Below are positions 11,530 through 22,079 of a stretch of 64,000 bases of DNA, one piece after another. The translations under genes and the position numbers were made by a program. The notes under the pieces were generated by a model. The model did not search any database, was not told the DNA's origin, and worked only from the letters and a program-made list of their open reading frames with translations. Position 1 is the first letter of the stretch. Every line of letters begins with the position of its first letter. The stretch is taken from NCBI RefSeq assembly GCF_905220415.1, contig NC_059537.1, positions 2,097,989-2,161,988 of the forward strand, written 5' to 3'. This DNA comes from Colias croceus (lineage: Eukaryota; Arthropoda; Insecta; Lepidoptera; Pieridae).

Positions 11530-11847
11530 CATCATCATCATCATCATCATCATCAGCCCATATACGTTCCCACTGCTGGGACACGGGCCTCCTATGAGGG
11601 TACAGGCCATAATCCACCGCGCTGGCCAAGTGCGTGTTGGCGGATGACACATGTCGTCGAACTTTTTAATTCTTCGACATGTCGGTTTCCTCACGATGTT
11701 TTCCTTCACCGTTCGAGCAGTGGTGATGTTACAACATGCGCAGATAAATTGAAATATCAATTTTATTTCCTGCGCGCTCGCCTGGTCTCGAACCCCGGAC
11801 TTATCGATTCGAAGTCCGAGGTCTCACCACTGAGCCACCACTGCTCT
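11530..11847 (-). mobile_element. tRNA-derived SINE with (GAT)n tail
   Basis: Read on the minus strand: tRNA-like head with A box TGGCTCAGTGG (11827-11837) and B box GGTTCGAGACC (11784-11794), both matching the polymerase III consensus, then a body ending in GGAACGTATATGGGCTGATG and a (GAT)n tail (11530-11554). The GGCCTGTACCCTCATAGGAG body and GAT tail recall LINE 3' ends of Lepidoptera, so mobilisation by such a LINE is likely. The methionine run in the minus-strand frame is only the tail. Confidence 0.8.
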
Positions 11848-12655
11848 AAATACATTACTCCTTTCAATTATAGAAATGAAACGCTATTATTCCAAAAAAT
11901 ATGTAAAAAATGATGCCCAATTTATCCTAAAAACAAACAAACAAAACATCACTACACCATCCATTAGAATGCCATGACAATACAAGCCGAGAATAAATTG
12001 GTGCCTGCGTAGGTGGACGAAATATGGCCCTACAGAATCGCCCGAACCCTTCTAAGTTTTTAGATCACATACCTACTCATAAAGTACCAGGTAACTTGTT
12101 GCAGGGTTGAATAAAATTGTGTGCTTTAAAAGGGGTCGTTTTGGCACCTGCGTCTTAGGTTTTATAGGGTTATGTGCTGGTTTATGTTATTTTGTAGATT
12201 GTAAATTCGATCAGCTTTAGTGTTATTTTGCTTGCTTCTATGTGATGGATAAATTGAAATTCACCTTGATTTTATATGAACAAATATGAGTACAAAACGG
12301 ATAAAATTATGTGAAAAACACGGCCTTTTAGTTAATTTTTTATTGGTCTACCATAATATTATATTATTCATAAATAACTTTAGGACTGATTTGCTGGTTA
12401 TGGGTATATAGAACCATGAAGCTATGTGTATGTAGGTATCGATTTTATTGCAATTTTACGTTCAATATAGTCTAAAAGTTTCAGATTCAACTACAGCAGT
12501 TGTCGTACGATTTTTTGATAAAATGTTTGGACGGACGTATTTTATTTTCTCTCTATTTTAAATTGCAAAACCGGCGTTAGATTGTTGCTCTTTTCCACTA
12601 GAGTTTACGTTGAAACGTGTTATTCTAAAGAAAATACAACCAGTTCAATCTATAT
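11848..12655. other. No feature recognised
   Basis: AT-rich spacer with no gene signal. Confidence 0.5.
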
Positions 12656-13142
12656 TCTATACAATATTACATATAATAAATCTGTAGAAGGGTCAATTCT
12701 GTACATTGAAAATATTGAAAAAATAAATAGCAGGGGGTGTTACTGGATCGATACCAAACCCAAATATGAGATTAAAAAATTTTTTGTCTGTCTGTCTGTC
12801 TGTCTCTCTGTCTGTATGTGAAGACATCACGTGAAAACTACCAGTTCGATTTCGATGAAACTTGGTATAATTATACCTTATTACCCTGGGCGTAAAATAG
12901 GATACTTTTTATCCTGGAAAAATACGTAGAAAAAAAATTAATCTTAATTTTTCAGTTTTATCCATAGGTAGACGTTGTTCTGTAGAACCGCGAACACACG
13001 TTGCGTATTATTATAGGCCTAGCTGTATTTGGGTCCAATAGATATTTATAAGATGTCATTGTCAGAGTTACTCAAAATGGAGAAATAAACCATCCACGCG
13101 AAGACCGACATCCGCGCGGACGGAGTCGCGGGCGGAAGCTAG
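12656..13142 (+). mobile_element. HEL-C Helitron-like element, longest copy
   Basis: 487 bp. Starts TCTATACAATATTACATA and ends GTCGCGGGCGGAAGCTAG before T. Contains a (TGTC)n microsatellite at 12785-12820. The 3' CCGCG...CGCGG hairpin sits about 10 bp before CTAG. Shorter or truncated copies lie at 22113-22374 and, on the minus strand, 48244-48688. The boundaries are supported by the empty site described for the 22-kb copy. Confidence 0.8.
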
Positions 13143-13211
13143 TCTCTAATAATAATAATAAAGAGCTGGTTTAAAGCTACACACTTATACAACAAAATAA
13201 TGAACATACTA

Positions 13212-13253
13212 CATTGAGTTAATATGTACTACGTAGTACTTATTAACTCAATG
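13212..13253. repeat. 42-bp palindrome with no loop
   Basis: CATTGAGTTAATATGTACTAC is followed directly by its near-exact reverse complement (one mismatch). It lies 3 bp before a HEL-B start. A DNA-level inverted duplication is as likely as a hairpin function. Confidence 0.6.
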
Positions 13254-13256
13254 ACA

Positions 13257-13508
13257 TCCTACTAATATCCTACTAATCCTTATTCTACTAATATTATTAT
13301 CCAACTAATTTATGTGTTTGTGTTTGTGTTTGTTACTCTTTCACGTAAATATAATATTGAACCGATTACAATGAAATTTAACATAAATATAGGGTACCTT
13401 GGATTATAACCTAGGATAGGTCGGGTTTTATCCTGAAAATGCCACGGGAAAGGGAACAATGCGGGTTTTTCTTTGAAAACGCGGGCGAAGCCGCGGACAG
13501 AAAGCAAG
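13257..13508 (+). mobile_element. HEL-B Helitron-like element, mutated 3' end
   Basis: Starts TCCTACTAATATCC (with the CCTACTAAT start motif repeated) and keeps the core TTACTCTTTCACGTAAATA and GCGGGCGAAGCCGCGG. The terminal CTAG has become CAAG, so this copy is likely immobile. Confidence 0.65.
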
Positions 13509-14248
13509 TTAAGTTAATATTATGATTTTCATGATGCATAGATTTAACGATATTATTTTAACAAATTGTGTTGCATGTACCTACTACTAAATCAACAGTA
13601 AATTAAAATACCTTCATCATAATTCATAACAATTCCAATTCGGAATATAGGTACCTAAGAAAGCGTCCAAAATGACAACAACAACAACAACAATAATAAT
13701 CCATCCAAGTAATCCATTACGATCTAATAAAATGTCTAGTTGCATTCAACTCGTAAAAATACCCTCATCTTAATAAAACATATCCATTTTGCAGCTATTG
13801 GAAACGCGTACAAAAGGCCCGCTTTATACAACAGTTAGGTAATGTTTTATGATATAATTATTAAAAATATACCAACCCTTATTCTTTCTTTCATATTGAG
13901 GCAGTTGTATTTAAATGCTGATGAATCCGACATTCTGTGACGGCCGCCATCTTTGACCGATTTTCATCAAACTTTAGCTTAGAATCACTGCAAATAAACA
14001 GACTTTGAAAAGTCAAAATCGCATCGAATCAAAACATATGATAGCGAGCTATGATGCTACATAAAAACTAACACTTACATCGACTTCTAACTTATAATAA
14101 CCCCCTTTTTGTGTCGGGGTTTCAAAAATAACCACATCTTAATAAAACATCTATTTAAAACTACACTGAAAGCGGTTCAAAGCGTTCACCTGATACACCA
14201 GCTAGCTTAATTATGCATGACGTAGATAAATAATCTAGAAAATGTAAA
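13509..14248. other. No gene; short (ACA)n microsatellite
   Basis: A (CAA)n/(TAA)n run lies near 13676-13700. Nothing else recognised. Confidence 0.5.
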
Positions 14249-14418
14249 TCTATAATATAAAAATGAATCCCAAAATGTGTTGGTAAGCGCACAACTTTAG
14301 AACAGCTGAACCGATTTCTTTAATTCTTTTTTTATGATATTCCTTGAAGTACCAGGATGGTTCTTATGTAGAGAAAACGTGAATATGTACCACGGGCGAA
14401 GCCGGGGCGGACCGCTAG
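14249..14418 (+). mobile_element. HEL-D Helitron-like element, first unit of a dimer
   Basis: 170 bp from TCTATAATATAAAAATG (preceded by A) to GCGGACCGCTAG. The next base begins a second complete unit. Confidence 0.8.
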
Positions 14419-14588
14419 TCTATAATATAAAAATGAATCGCAAAATGTGTTGGTAAGCGCATAACTCGAGAACAACAGAACCAATTTCGTTAATTCTTTT
14501 TTTATTACATTTCTTGGAGTACGAGGATGGTTCTTATGGAGAGAAAACGTAAAAATGTACCACGGGCGAAGCCGGGGCGGGCCGCTAG
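14419..14588 (+). mobile_element. HEL-D Helitron-like element, second unit of a dimer
   Basis: 170 bp, starting TC immediately after the CTAG of the first unit and ending GCGGGCCGCTAG before T. The two units are the same length but differ at roughly a tenth of positions, so this is not a recent duplication. Confidence 0.8.
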
Positions 14589-15574
14589 TAACTATTAAAA
14601 ATACCCTAATACATGTTCATTTAGAACTATTGGCATAACGTTCAAAGCGTCCAGCTAGCCAAGGAATGTACCTATTATGATGTAATATGTAATTTCTGCC
14701 ATCCAATTAAGTTGATTGCATCGTTCTCACTAAGTGCCAGCTATTTACTCTGTCAAACACCGTGGAATATACAATAGCGGTTATGTATTGTGTTTTGTTC
14801 GCTAATCTCTAGAGTAATGTGAGTTGTTTGTTTTATATACGATTTTTAGCTAAGTGTGCGTGTCATTTGCGAATGTAGATGTGGCATGGCTAATTTGGAT
14901 GTTCTTGGTGGCTTTATGCGTTAATGAGATGTGTTTATTACAAATATTGTATTTAATTTGTAGTTCAATTCGAGTATGTAATTTATTGTAAAATACTTAT
15001 GTGCTTAAATCTTAGTACTTTTTATCATAGAGTTAAATATAAGGAAAGGTTATACTAATAATACCTATGTGAAAATCTACCTGTCAGTCTGTTACGATTC
15101 CACGAATGAACACAGTACAGATTTGCATTGAAGTTTGGGATGAACTAATTTAGCGGGTAAAACCGTGAGGCACATTTCTATGCAGTTCAAAAAATCTGGG
15201 TTATCTTTAATGTATATTTTTTTTATTTACTCGTAGTAAGCCTTTACATTGTATTCTTTCATAAATAATTTGCAATTATTAATTATTAAATTTTGTAAAT
15301 ATTTTACAGATTTATTTTATACGCGGTTGAACACTTTTAACTAGGGCATTCTGTGGTTTTATGGACCCACAGCTAGTTATATTTCCTGCTCTAACGAGTT
15401 GAAACTAGCTACAAAATACTCGTTTATTTCTATCTAGGTATACGCTTTATAGTTAGTATTAAAAGTAATGAATTGTAAGATTTAATTAGTTTATTTTTTT
15501 CATGATGTTTTTGGACAAAATACTGTACTTGTTAAAAAACAATTTAATTGCATATTTCCATGGAAAGTTGCTGG
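14589..15574. other. No feature recognised
   Basis: AT-rich spacer with no coding or repeat signal I can support. Confidence 0.5.
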
Positions 15575-15960
15575 ATATTTTTTAGCCCAGGGGTCCTGGG
15601 TTCGATTCACGGTAGAAACGAAGAGAAAAAACGACGTGTGGCACTCGGGGACTGCCGCGGTAAAGCTATTGCATGCTATGCCTAATGCCTTCAAGCCACA
15701 CCTCCGCCCGTCGGAGTGGGGAGCGTGAGGTTTTTTCGTTACGGAATTTCTCGATTCGGTCCCCGCGCTCAAGGCCCGCGATAGAAGCTATGCAATAGCT
15801 TAAAAAAGGTCTCGGTCTGGTAGGACACAGAAAGCTGATCACCTACTTGTCCCTAAAGAAAATCGATTAGTGAAACATGTATAATGCATCTTGCCCCTTA
15901 CCCCACTAGGGGACATGGGACTTCACTCAATTGCGTTATGTGTAGGACGTAATACATCAT
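15575..15960 (+). mobile_element. tRNA-derived SINE split by a SINE-P insertion
   Basis: Left part 15575-15633 has a B box GGGTTCGATTCACGG (15598-). The right part resumes at about 15806 with GGTCTCGGTCTGGTAGGAC and ends in CCCCACTAGGGGACATGG, a body I associate with lepidopteran SINEs. SINE-P sits between the two at an A run. That the two parts once joined is inference. The A box is not recognisable. Confidence 0.45.
15634..15801 (-). mobile_element. SINE-P copy 1
   Basis: Matches 17641-17801 and 63452-63610 in reverse orientation. It contains AGCTATTGCAT and its complement ATGCAATAGCT about 130 bp apart and the GC-rich TGTGGCACTCGGGGACTGCC end. It is flanked on both sides by A runs (AAAAAA), which may be the target duplication. 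'Minus' is assigned by comparison with the two other copies. Confidence 0.65.
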
Positions 15961-17223
15961 CAACACTATAACGCGAAAATAAAAATCTAAAAGATGAATA
16001 GAATATTTTACGAGATGAATATAAATTTCACGAAGCCTCAAGATTACTTTAAGGGCCTAAGATATTTCGTCTTAGTTCCTCATAATTCGCTTAAGGACTC
16101 TTAGCGTTATACTAGCCTGCCTTCAACTAAGCCATTTAACAATTTCCTCTGTAATAAGAAAATCAACATGATTTTTGTGACATAAATGCTTTATCACAAA
16201 CAAACCTAATTTGGATATTAAGATAATGTCCCTGATAGCATATATTTAACACTTTTGGATGTGTATTTCCGAATAATTTTAACTGACAGATAATCTGGTA
16301 CTATCGATTTATGGTGGAACTGGATTAATATCAGTTTTAAACATCATTAATTTACCATTAAAAATCTACGGTGAACAACAATATTCATTTTTAACACGTT
16401 GTATCTCTGACGTGGGGTAGTTCGCGTGGGCCGAGACAGGCACCAAGTATAGGTAACTAAAAAGTGTATATTGTAGCATGCGAAGCGTTTTCGAAACGAT
16501 ACGAAAACTAGCCGTTCGTTACTTCCAAGAACTTAAAGCTATGGAAACGTTGCATAAACAACAACAACGAATAGCCTGTATTTTGTTATTTTTTTATTCG
16601 TACATCGTTTTTAAATAAGTTAAACAAACACACGCATAGACTTCTTCTAAGAAATAATAACTTTTAGGTATAAAGGAAATCGACCTTTCCCATATAAAAA
16701 TATAGCAAAGAACCTAGCCTATTTCTTGTAATTTTTCCCACTGAATAAATATATCTAAGCACCAGCTAAACAGACATGAACATAAGTTTCCAAGAACTAA
16801 ATGCGGTGCTTTTAAAGACCTCAAAACTAACTGGGAACTCGAAACAAATGGCATGCATTTGTGAGTGTAGTTTATTTAAGTCGAAGATTAAGCGGTGACG
16901 GACAAACAGCGCCGCGAACTTTCGTCGTTTGTCACTGTTCTTGGACACGTTTAATAGAATTGAAGTTACTTTTTATATTGGTCGGGTAATGTATTGAACC
17001 TTTGTAGAGGTTAACATGTTTGTCTAGGAACGTTTTAACTGCACCTTTAGTGTTCTACGGCATAAAAAATAGTTTTATTTGATAAAAAAAAAACTGTCTC
17101 AAAATTCAGGACAGGATTGGAATTTTTAGAAAGGATAAAATAGAAAATTTATTCTTCGATTAAGTAAATTATTTTTCTGTTGCTACATTATGTTATTATA
17201 TTTCTTTTTTTGTTTTATTTCAG
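15961..17223. other. No feature recognised
   Basis: No repeat or exon I can support. Ends in a pyrimidine-rich tract leading to the acceptor at 17223. Confidence 0.5.
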
Positions 17224-17349
17224 ATCTTCATACACGGGTATCGAGTACCTACAAGAAAGCAATAAATTCAAGACAAATATAACTTGCATAACAATATGAA
17301 GATAGCAGAGGAACAAAACAATCCTCAAACCAACTACATACAAAACCCT
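17224..17349 (+). CDS. Candidate 5' coding exon, product unknown
   Basis: A long pyrimidine tract (TTCTTTTTTTGTTTTATTTCAG) ends at 17223. The following 126 bases are free of recognised repeats and hold ATG at 17296 in a favourable context (ACAATATGA). Eighteen codons (MKIAEEQNNPQTNYIQNP) lead straight to a donor CCT/GTAAGA at 17350, leaving phase 0. This has the shape of a 5' exon made of untranslated leader plus start codon. The peptide is too short to assign, and no downstream exon was identified. A chance splice-site pair in AT-rich DNA is the main alternative. Confidence 0.3.
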
Positions 17350-17640
17350 GTAAGAAATATGTATTCATGAATTCATAGTGTCAAAATAAATCTCCATAAA
17401 GCAGGTTGTCCTACAATAGAAGACACAGTGCATCCCTGCACCTGAACTTAAGTAAATATAAGGTGACATTTCTCAAGCATTTCATACGAAAACCAAAAGA
17501 ACGAGTTAAGCACACATACCGAGTGCTCTTGAGACGTTTTCCCGTATTTTAATTTTATTTTGTATCACGTGTGGTTTGGTTGAGATCCTGTTAATGTTGT
17601 CTATGTTAAAACTGTCTGAGAATAGTAATTCAATTTTTTA
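17350..17640. other. Spacer or intron start, nothing recognised
   Basis: If the preceding exon is real this is the start of its intron. No other signal seen. Confidence 0.4.
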
Positions 17641-17801
17641 AGCTATTGCATAGCTTCTATCGCGGGCCTTGAGCGCGGGGACCGAATCGAGAAATTCCGT
17701 AACGAAAAAACCTCACGCTCCCCACTCCGACGGGCTCGGAGGTGTGGCTTGAAGGCATGCTATGCAATAGCTTTACCGCGGCAGTCCCCGAGTGCCACAC
17801 G
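17641..17801 (+). mobile_element. SINE-P copy 2
   Basis: Starts AGCTATTGCATAGCTTC after TTTTTTA and ends GAGTGCCACACG against TTTTTTTTT. Near-identical to 63452-63610. Internal match to the 5' end motif is CTATGCAATAGCT. No tRNA-like head in this copy. Confidence 0.7.
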
Positions 17802-17844
17802 TTTTTTTTTATTTCTAGGTAATGGTCACAAGGAAAGTCAAAAT

Positions 17845-17879
17845 GCAACAATGACTAAAAACTTTTTAGTCATTGTTGC
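17845..17879. repeat. 35-bp perfect palindrome
   Basis: Arms GCAACAATGACTAAAAA (17845-17861) and its exact complement (17863-17879) around a single C. Confidence 0.7.
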
Positions 17880-17882
17880 GAT

Positions 17883-17933
17883 CGCGATCTTATAATTTTA
17901 CTTTTTAGTAAAAAGTAAAAATATAAGATCGCG
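17883..17933. repeat. 51-bp near-perfect palindrome abutting SINE-S
   Basis: CGCGATCTTATAATTTTAC pairs with the reverse-complement arm ending AAGATCGCG at 17933, with one mismatch. The right arm overlaps the edge of the SINE-S fragment (GATCGCGTCATGG), so the left arm copies the SINE edge in reverse. Confidence 0.65.
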
Positions 17934-18035
17934 TCATGGCAATACTGTCACGTCATGGAGTAAGGCGACGATTTTGGATCTTGCCAAAGAAGTTTCACTT
18001 CTGAAATGTGTGTTCGACACACATGCTCTTTTTTC
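17927..18035 (-). mobile_element. SINE-S fragment
   Basis: GCGTCATGGCAATACTGTC followed by CCAAAGAAGTTTCACTTC and CGACACACATGCTC, as in the copies at 6047 and 41458. The tRNA-like head is absent. Confidence 0.55.
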
Positions 18036-18360
18036 TAGTTACGTTTTAACTTAATGAAGTGTTAGCGTATTCATAATTATTCGGTAGGTACTGTGTGTAT
18101 AAAAACATTTACTCAACACGAGAGTTGACCTTTAACAAAGCATCGATTAAAATTGATTAATTCTCTGAATTATTTCAATATCTTTAATTAACGGGTCTTT
18201 CCAGTTTCAATGAAAAGTAACACCAATCATTATAAAATCGTTTCTCAAGTCAAGTGCTTTCGATAAATTAGAGCAATATAATTTTGAAGCGTAATTAATA
18301 ACGTCCAATAACGATCCATCGTACAAAGTAATTTCATTAAATCACGAGAAAACGGTTAAG

Positions 18361-18470
18361 ATCTTGTGAAAAAGATTGACAACTTTTTGAATTTGGAATC
18401 ATAATTTTTTTTAATATCTTGTGAAAAGATTGACAAGTTTTTGAATTTGGAATGATAACTTTTTTTTAAA
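18361..18470 (+). repeat. Tandem duplication of about 55 bp
   Basis: Two adjacent units share ATCTTGTGAAAA, GATTGACAA and TTTTTGAATTTGGAAT and differ at a few positions. Confidence 0.7.
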
Positions 18471-19552
18471 TGTTTACTTGTTTTTTTTTATAGTTGAGTG
18501 GGCTAATAATTTTTTAATGGTAAGTGAATGTCACCGGCCGTATGCTACGGAGCTTTGACCTCTGAAGTTGTGTTGCTATATTTTATTTATCCAATTAATT
18601 TAATTTTGTTTTTGATATTATTACATCTCACATCATTTGTAATTCATCTGAGTATTTTATTATGAAAATACTTAGAACGGGTAATTATTCTGTTCAATTA
18701 TTTAATGGCACATAAAAATCATAAAATAGAATTAATTCATCAGATGGCTATTTTAATCTTGTACTCTATCTTTAGGTATTCTTTATCCAGATTTTTATTT
18801 TAAACGAATTATTGAAACATCTATACATCATAAGCGTCACGTTAAAAGCCCGTCATATTCAATAAACGATCATGTAAAAGGGTATTCGTGTAGCGAGATA
18901 TAAACATAAATGGCCGCTAATGGTTGTTAATGAAATGAAAAAACTCTCTGTGATTGATTAACTAGAGTGTCAAATTTTAACAAATGTCTTGATGATGACG
19001 TCAATTAGTCCATTGAACAGTGTGTTGCGTTTCCTCCACTTCAATCCATAAAATAATAAAATTGCATCCTTTGAGACTTTAAAATTTATAATTTTAATGG
19101 ACTACTCACTAAATAAATAATACCTACTGCATTTACATACAATATACATACATCTAATACCAAATAAAATAAAAAAAATGGGAAATAGACATTTAAGTAG
19201 ATAATAGAAAATCGTTCTTCTTCTTCTCTTAGAATAGAGAATTATATGTGTCCGTATGTATACTGGCATAAGCAGCCGTATAAAATAAATTTGTATGTTA
19301 GGGGGTTGCTCAGTTTGACCAGATGTTACAAGGGGGAGAGACGAAGAAAACGTTATGTTCGTAGCTCATTAAAACGCATCCGGAATTTGTAATGATGTCT
19401 ATATATTTTTGTGATGTAATATTAAAAAGAAGTGTTCAAAGACTGAGAGGTATATAATATATCCCATTCATTTCTCTCCGGAGAAATTATATGTCACATC
19501 TCAAATCTCAATCCTAATAGTTTCAAATTAAAACTTTATCGTATCAAACTTA
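18471..19552. other. No gene; weak LINE-tail resemblance at the start
   Basis: 18480-18560 on the minus strand reads CACTTACCATTAAAAAA then ACTATAAAAAAAA, recalling a LINE 3' end. Not strong enough to annotate. The rest shows nothing. Confidence 0.35.
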
Positions 19553-19619
19553 ACAGTACCATGGACGAATATAATCTAGTGAATATAATATAATATATTA
19601 TATTCGTCCATGACAGTAC
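19553..19619. mobile_element. 53-bp hairpin element with a 7-bp target duplication
   Basis: ACAGTAC occurs at 19553-19559 and again at 19613-19619. Between them lies a 53-bp hairpin (19560-19612) with exact 16-bp arms CATGGACGAATATAAT and ATTATATTCGTCCATG. It looks like a minimal MITE that keeps little more than its terminal repeats. The superfamily is unclear. Confidence 0.6.
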
Positions 19620-19927
19620 TCATAATAAATTATAAATTATCAATATAAAGATTGTATTGTCAATAAATATATTATATACTGTAAAACATTTAACCACAAA
19701 ACAAATTCAATTAACATTAGCTTTTTGGTACACAAATACATTTCGTGAAACTCCATTCATATCGTGATAGTATTATAACTCCACAGTTCATATCCGCACA
19801 CAAGTGGAGCGAAAGTTTTATTAAAATAATATAATACTCGGGGTATAGTTTATTTGTAGTATTCACTCGGAGTTGTAAATGTATCTAATAATTTAATTCG
19901 TAGGTACTATGTATATTGTATATTTTA
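19620..19927. other. No feature recognised
   Basis: AT-rich spacer. Confidence 0.5.
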
Positions 19928-20041
19928 CTAGCTGTGCTCTGCGGTTTTTCCCGCATTGCTCCGCTCCTAGCCTTCCTCGATAAATGGGCTATCTAACACT
20001 GAAAGAATTTTTGAAATCCGACCAGTAGTTCCTGAGATTTC
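19928..20041 (-). mobile_element. HEL-A fragment (3' part)
   Basis: CTAG at 19928-19931 is followed by GCTCTGCGGTTTTTCCCGC and ends in the family core GGACCAGTAGTTCC-type sequence, truncated at about 20041 where a HEL-B fragment of opposite orientation begins. Confidence 0.6.
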
Positions 20042-20168
20042 CTGAAATTTGGCACACCTATAAGATTTGGATTAGCATATAGGATAGTTTTTAAGAAATA
20101 AATCCTACGGGAACAGAACTGCGGGTTTTCCTTTAACTACGCGGGCAAAGCTGCGGGCGGAAAGCTAA
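20042..20168 (+). mobile_element. HEL-B fragment (3' part)
   Basis: Contains GATTAGCATATAGGATAG and ends GCGGGCGGAAAGCTAA, a CTRR end. The 5' part is missing; the break coincides with the truncated HEL-A. Confidence 0.55.
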
Positions 20169-21319
20169 TATCTAAATTGTCCTTCCGTATGAAAACCCAA
20201 AAACGTCTATTCAATAAAACAAAAACGAAATATACATATTATAACCATATAATCAAGGCATACATTAAAATATAAAAGAGTTAGCAAACTAAATTGTTTG
20301 AGTTAATAAGACCCTCTCAGCGGTCGTAAATTGGCTTAACGTGCACGCGCGGATAATTTTGTTACTGTTTTTAGTGAAACCTATATTGTTGCTCACTATC
20401 CTATGTAACGGCATATCCTCTCTAGTTTATTAGACATAATTCAATAAACATACATTAGTTTTGGCGAAGATGAAAGGTCGTAATTGAGCTCTTTAATAAT
20501 TCATTATGGTTTCTCTTAGATCTTGATATATGTTAGATATGCATGAAGTTAATGCTTCATAATAGTATAATGGGTCAACTGACATTATAGGTACTTATTT
20601 TACAGTAAGGATACACTGTTTATGTTTTTATTTTATGAAATTTTACGTACTCAGTAAGAATGGAAACTCTTTATTTGGCATAAAATTATTTTGCCGATAT
20701 CTGCACAAAAAAGACTATAATCTTAAAAAACTAAAATACTAATATATTTGTTAGTTGACTCATTACACCTACTAACAACGTATCCAAAAAAATACAAATT
20801 AATTTTAAATAAGGAAAGAAATTGAATGTGGATATTTTTCTTTAAAAATGATGTTAAGTAAGTATAGAAAACAATTTGAAAGAAAGCGCAAAGTTGATTT
20901 GTGACTTACTTCATTTCAACCGAAAAGGTTTTCTTAGTTTCTAAGCATTCAACTCATTCTAGGACAAAGACAAATTCTATCTTTGATAATAAATTTTCTC
21001 GTACTGCAATCGGTCGGTAATAGAATTTCTACGGAATTTATCGTTCCACTCTAGACAAGAAAACAATCATAATTTAGTATCGATCATGGGAATGAAAGGT
21101 CCGTGAAACATTTTGTCCGTCCGTCCCACGTCCGTCCAAACATTTTGACAGAAACCACAGATGAAACTAAAATTTAATGCAAAATATAGATAAACGTTGT
21201 TATGTCTTTTTCTTGTCTTTAGGGGGATGAAAAATATGAAAAAATAATGCACACAAAATTTCATGAAAACGCTCCAGCAGTTTTGGAGGAATTTAACTAC
21301 AAGCACCGTGACACTAGAA
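20169..21319. other. No feature recognised
   Basis: The 79-codon open run on the minus strand (21067-21306) has no family signal. Confidence 0.5.
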
Positions 21320-21512
21320 TCACTACATAGTATAAAACAAAGTCGCTTTCTCTGTCCCTATGTCCCTATGTATGATTAAATTTTTAAAACTACGCAACAG
21401 ATTTAGATGCGGTTTTTTTTAATGAATAGAGTGATTCAAGAAGAAGGTTTAAGTGTATAATTTACTTATTAGGTTTTAGACAAAGTGGGCGAAGCCGCAG
21501 GCGGAAAGCTAG
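21320..21512 (+). mobile_element. HEL-E Helitron-like element, full length
   Basis: 193 bp. Starts TCACTACATAGTATAAAAC after A and ends GGCGGAAAGCTAG before T. Copies at 46614-46785 (+) and 62753-62949 (-) share GTCGCTTTCTCTGTCCC and GCGGGCGAAGCC. Confidence 0.75.
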
Positions 21513-21832
21513 TTTTATATATAAGATAATAAATTAATATTTATACGCATTTAATTTTCCATTTTTAAAGTCGTTTACGTTTCATATATTATTTAACTGT
21601 ATAATTGCTTCACTGCCGTATAATAGAATAATCTAGAAATAAAAGTAGCTGCGATTACCGCGAGAATTGAGCATCAAATTATACAAGTTTAAAACTAAAA
21701 TTCAGTTTTAATTTCATATCGCCGTGGATTTTCAGCAGTAATCGTTGCACTTGATTTATTTGTGACAAACTTTGTAAATAACTTTTTGCCGGCAATTAAA
21801 TTTCAAAGTTCTGTTGAAATAAAAGGAACAGG

Positions 21833-21880
21833 AATAAAGGTTCTGTTGAATAAAGGTTCTGTTGAATAAAGGTTCTGTTG
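21833..21880 (+). repeat. Three tandem 16-bp units
   Basis: AATAAAGGTTCTGTTG is repeated exactly three times in a row. Confidence 0.9.
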
Positions 21881-22079
21881 TTGAATTTGTAGGTTAAATT
21901 AAAAGTTATTATTAGCTGCATATAATTGTTGTTTTGGGCTTCTACAACTGTTTGACGAGATAATGGTAATGCTTTTTATTACAGAGATCTTTTTTATAAG
22001 ATAATTTTTAACATGTTTACTGGTTTCTTTGTTTCAATTGCATCTTGGGCTTATACGAGGTCTTCATATTTTGTTAAAC

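Noticed and set aside
11512..11760. Minus-strand frame ending in a methionine run
   Set aside because: The run is the (GAT)n tail of a SINE read in frame.
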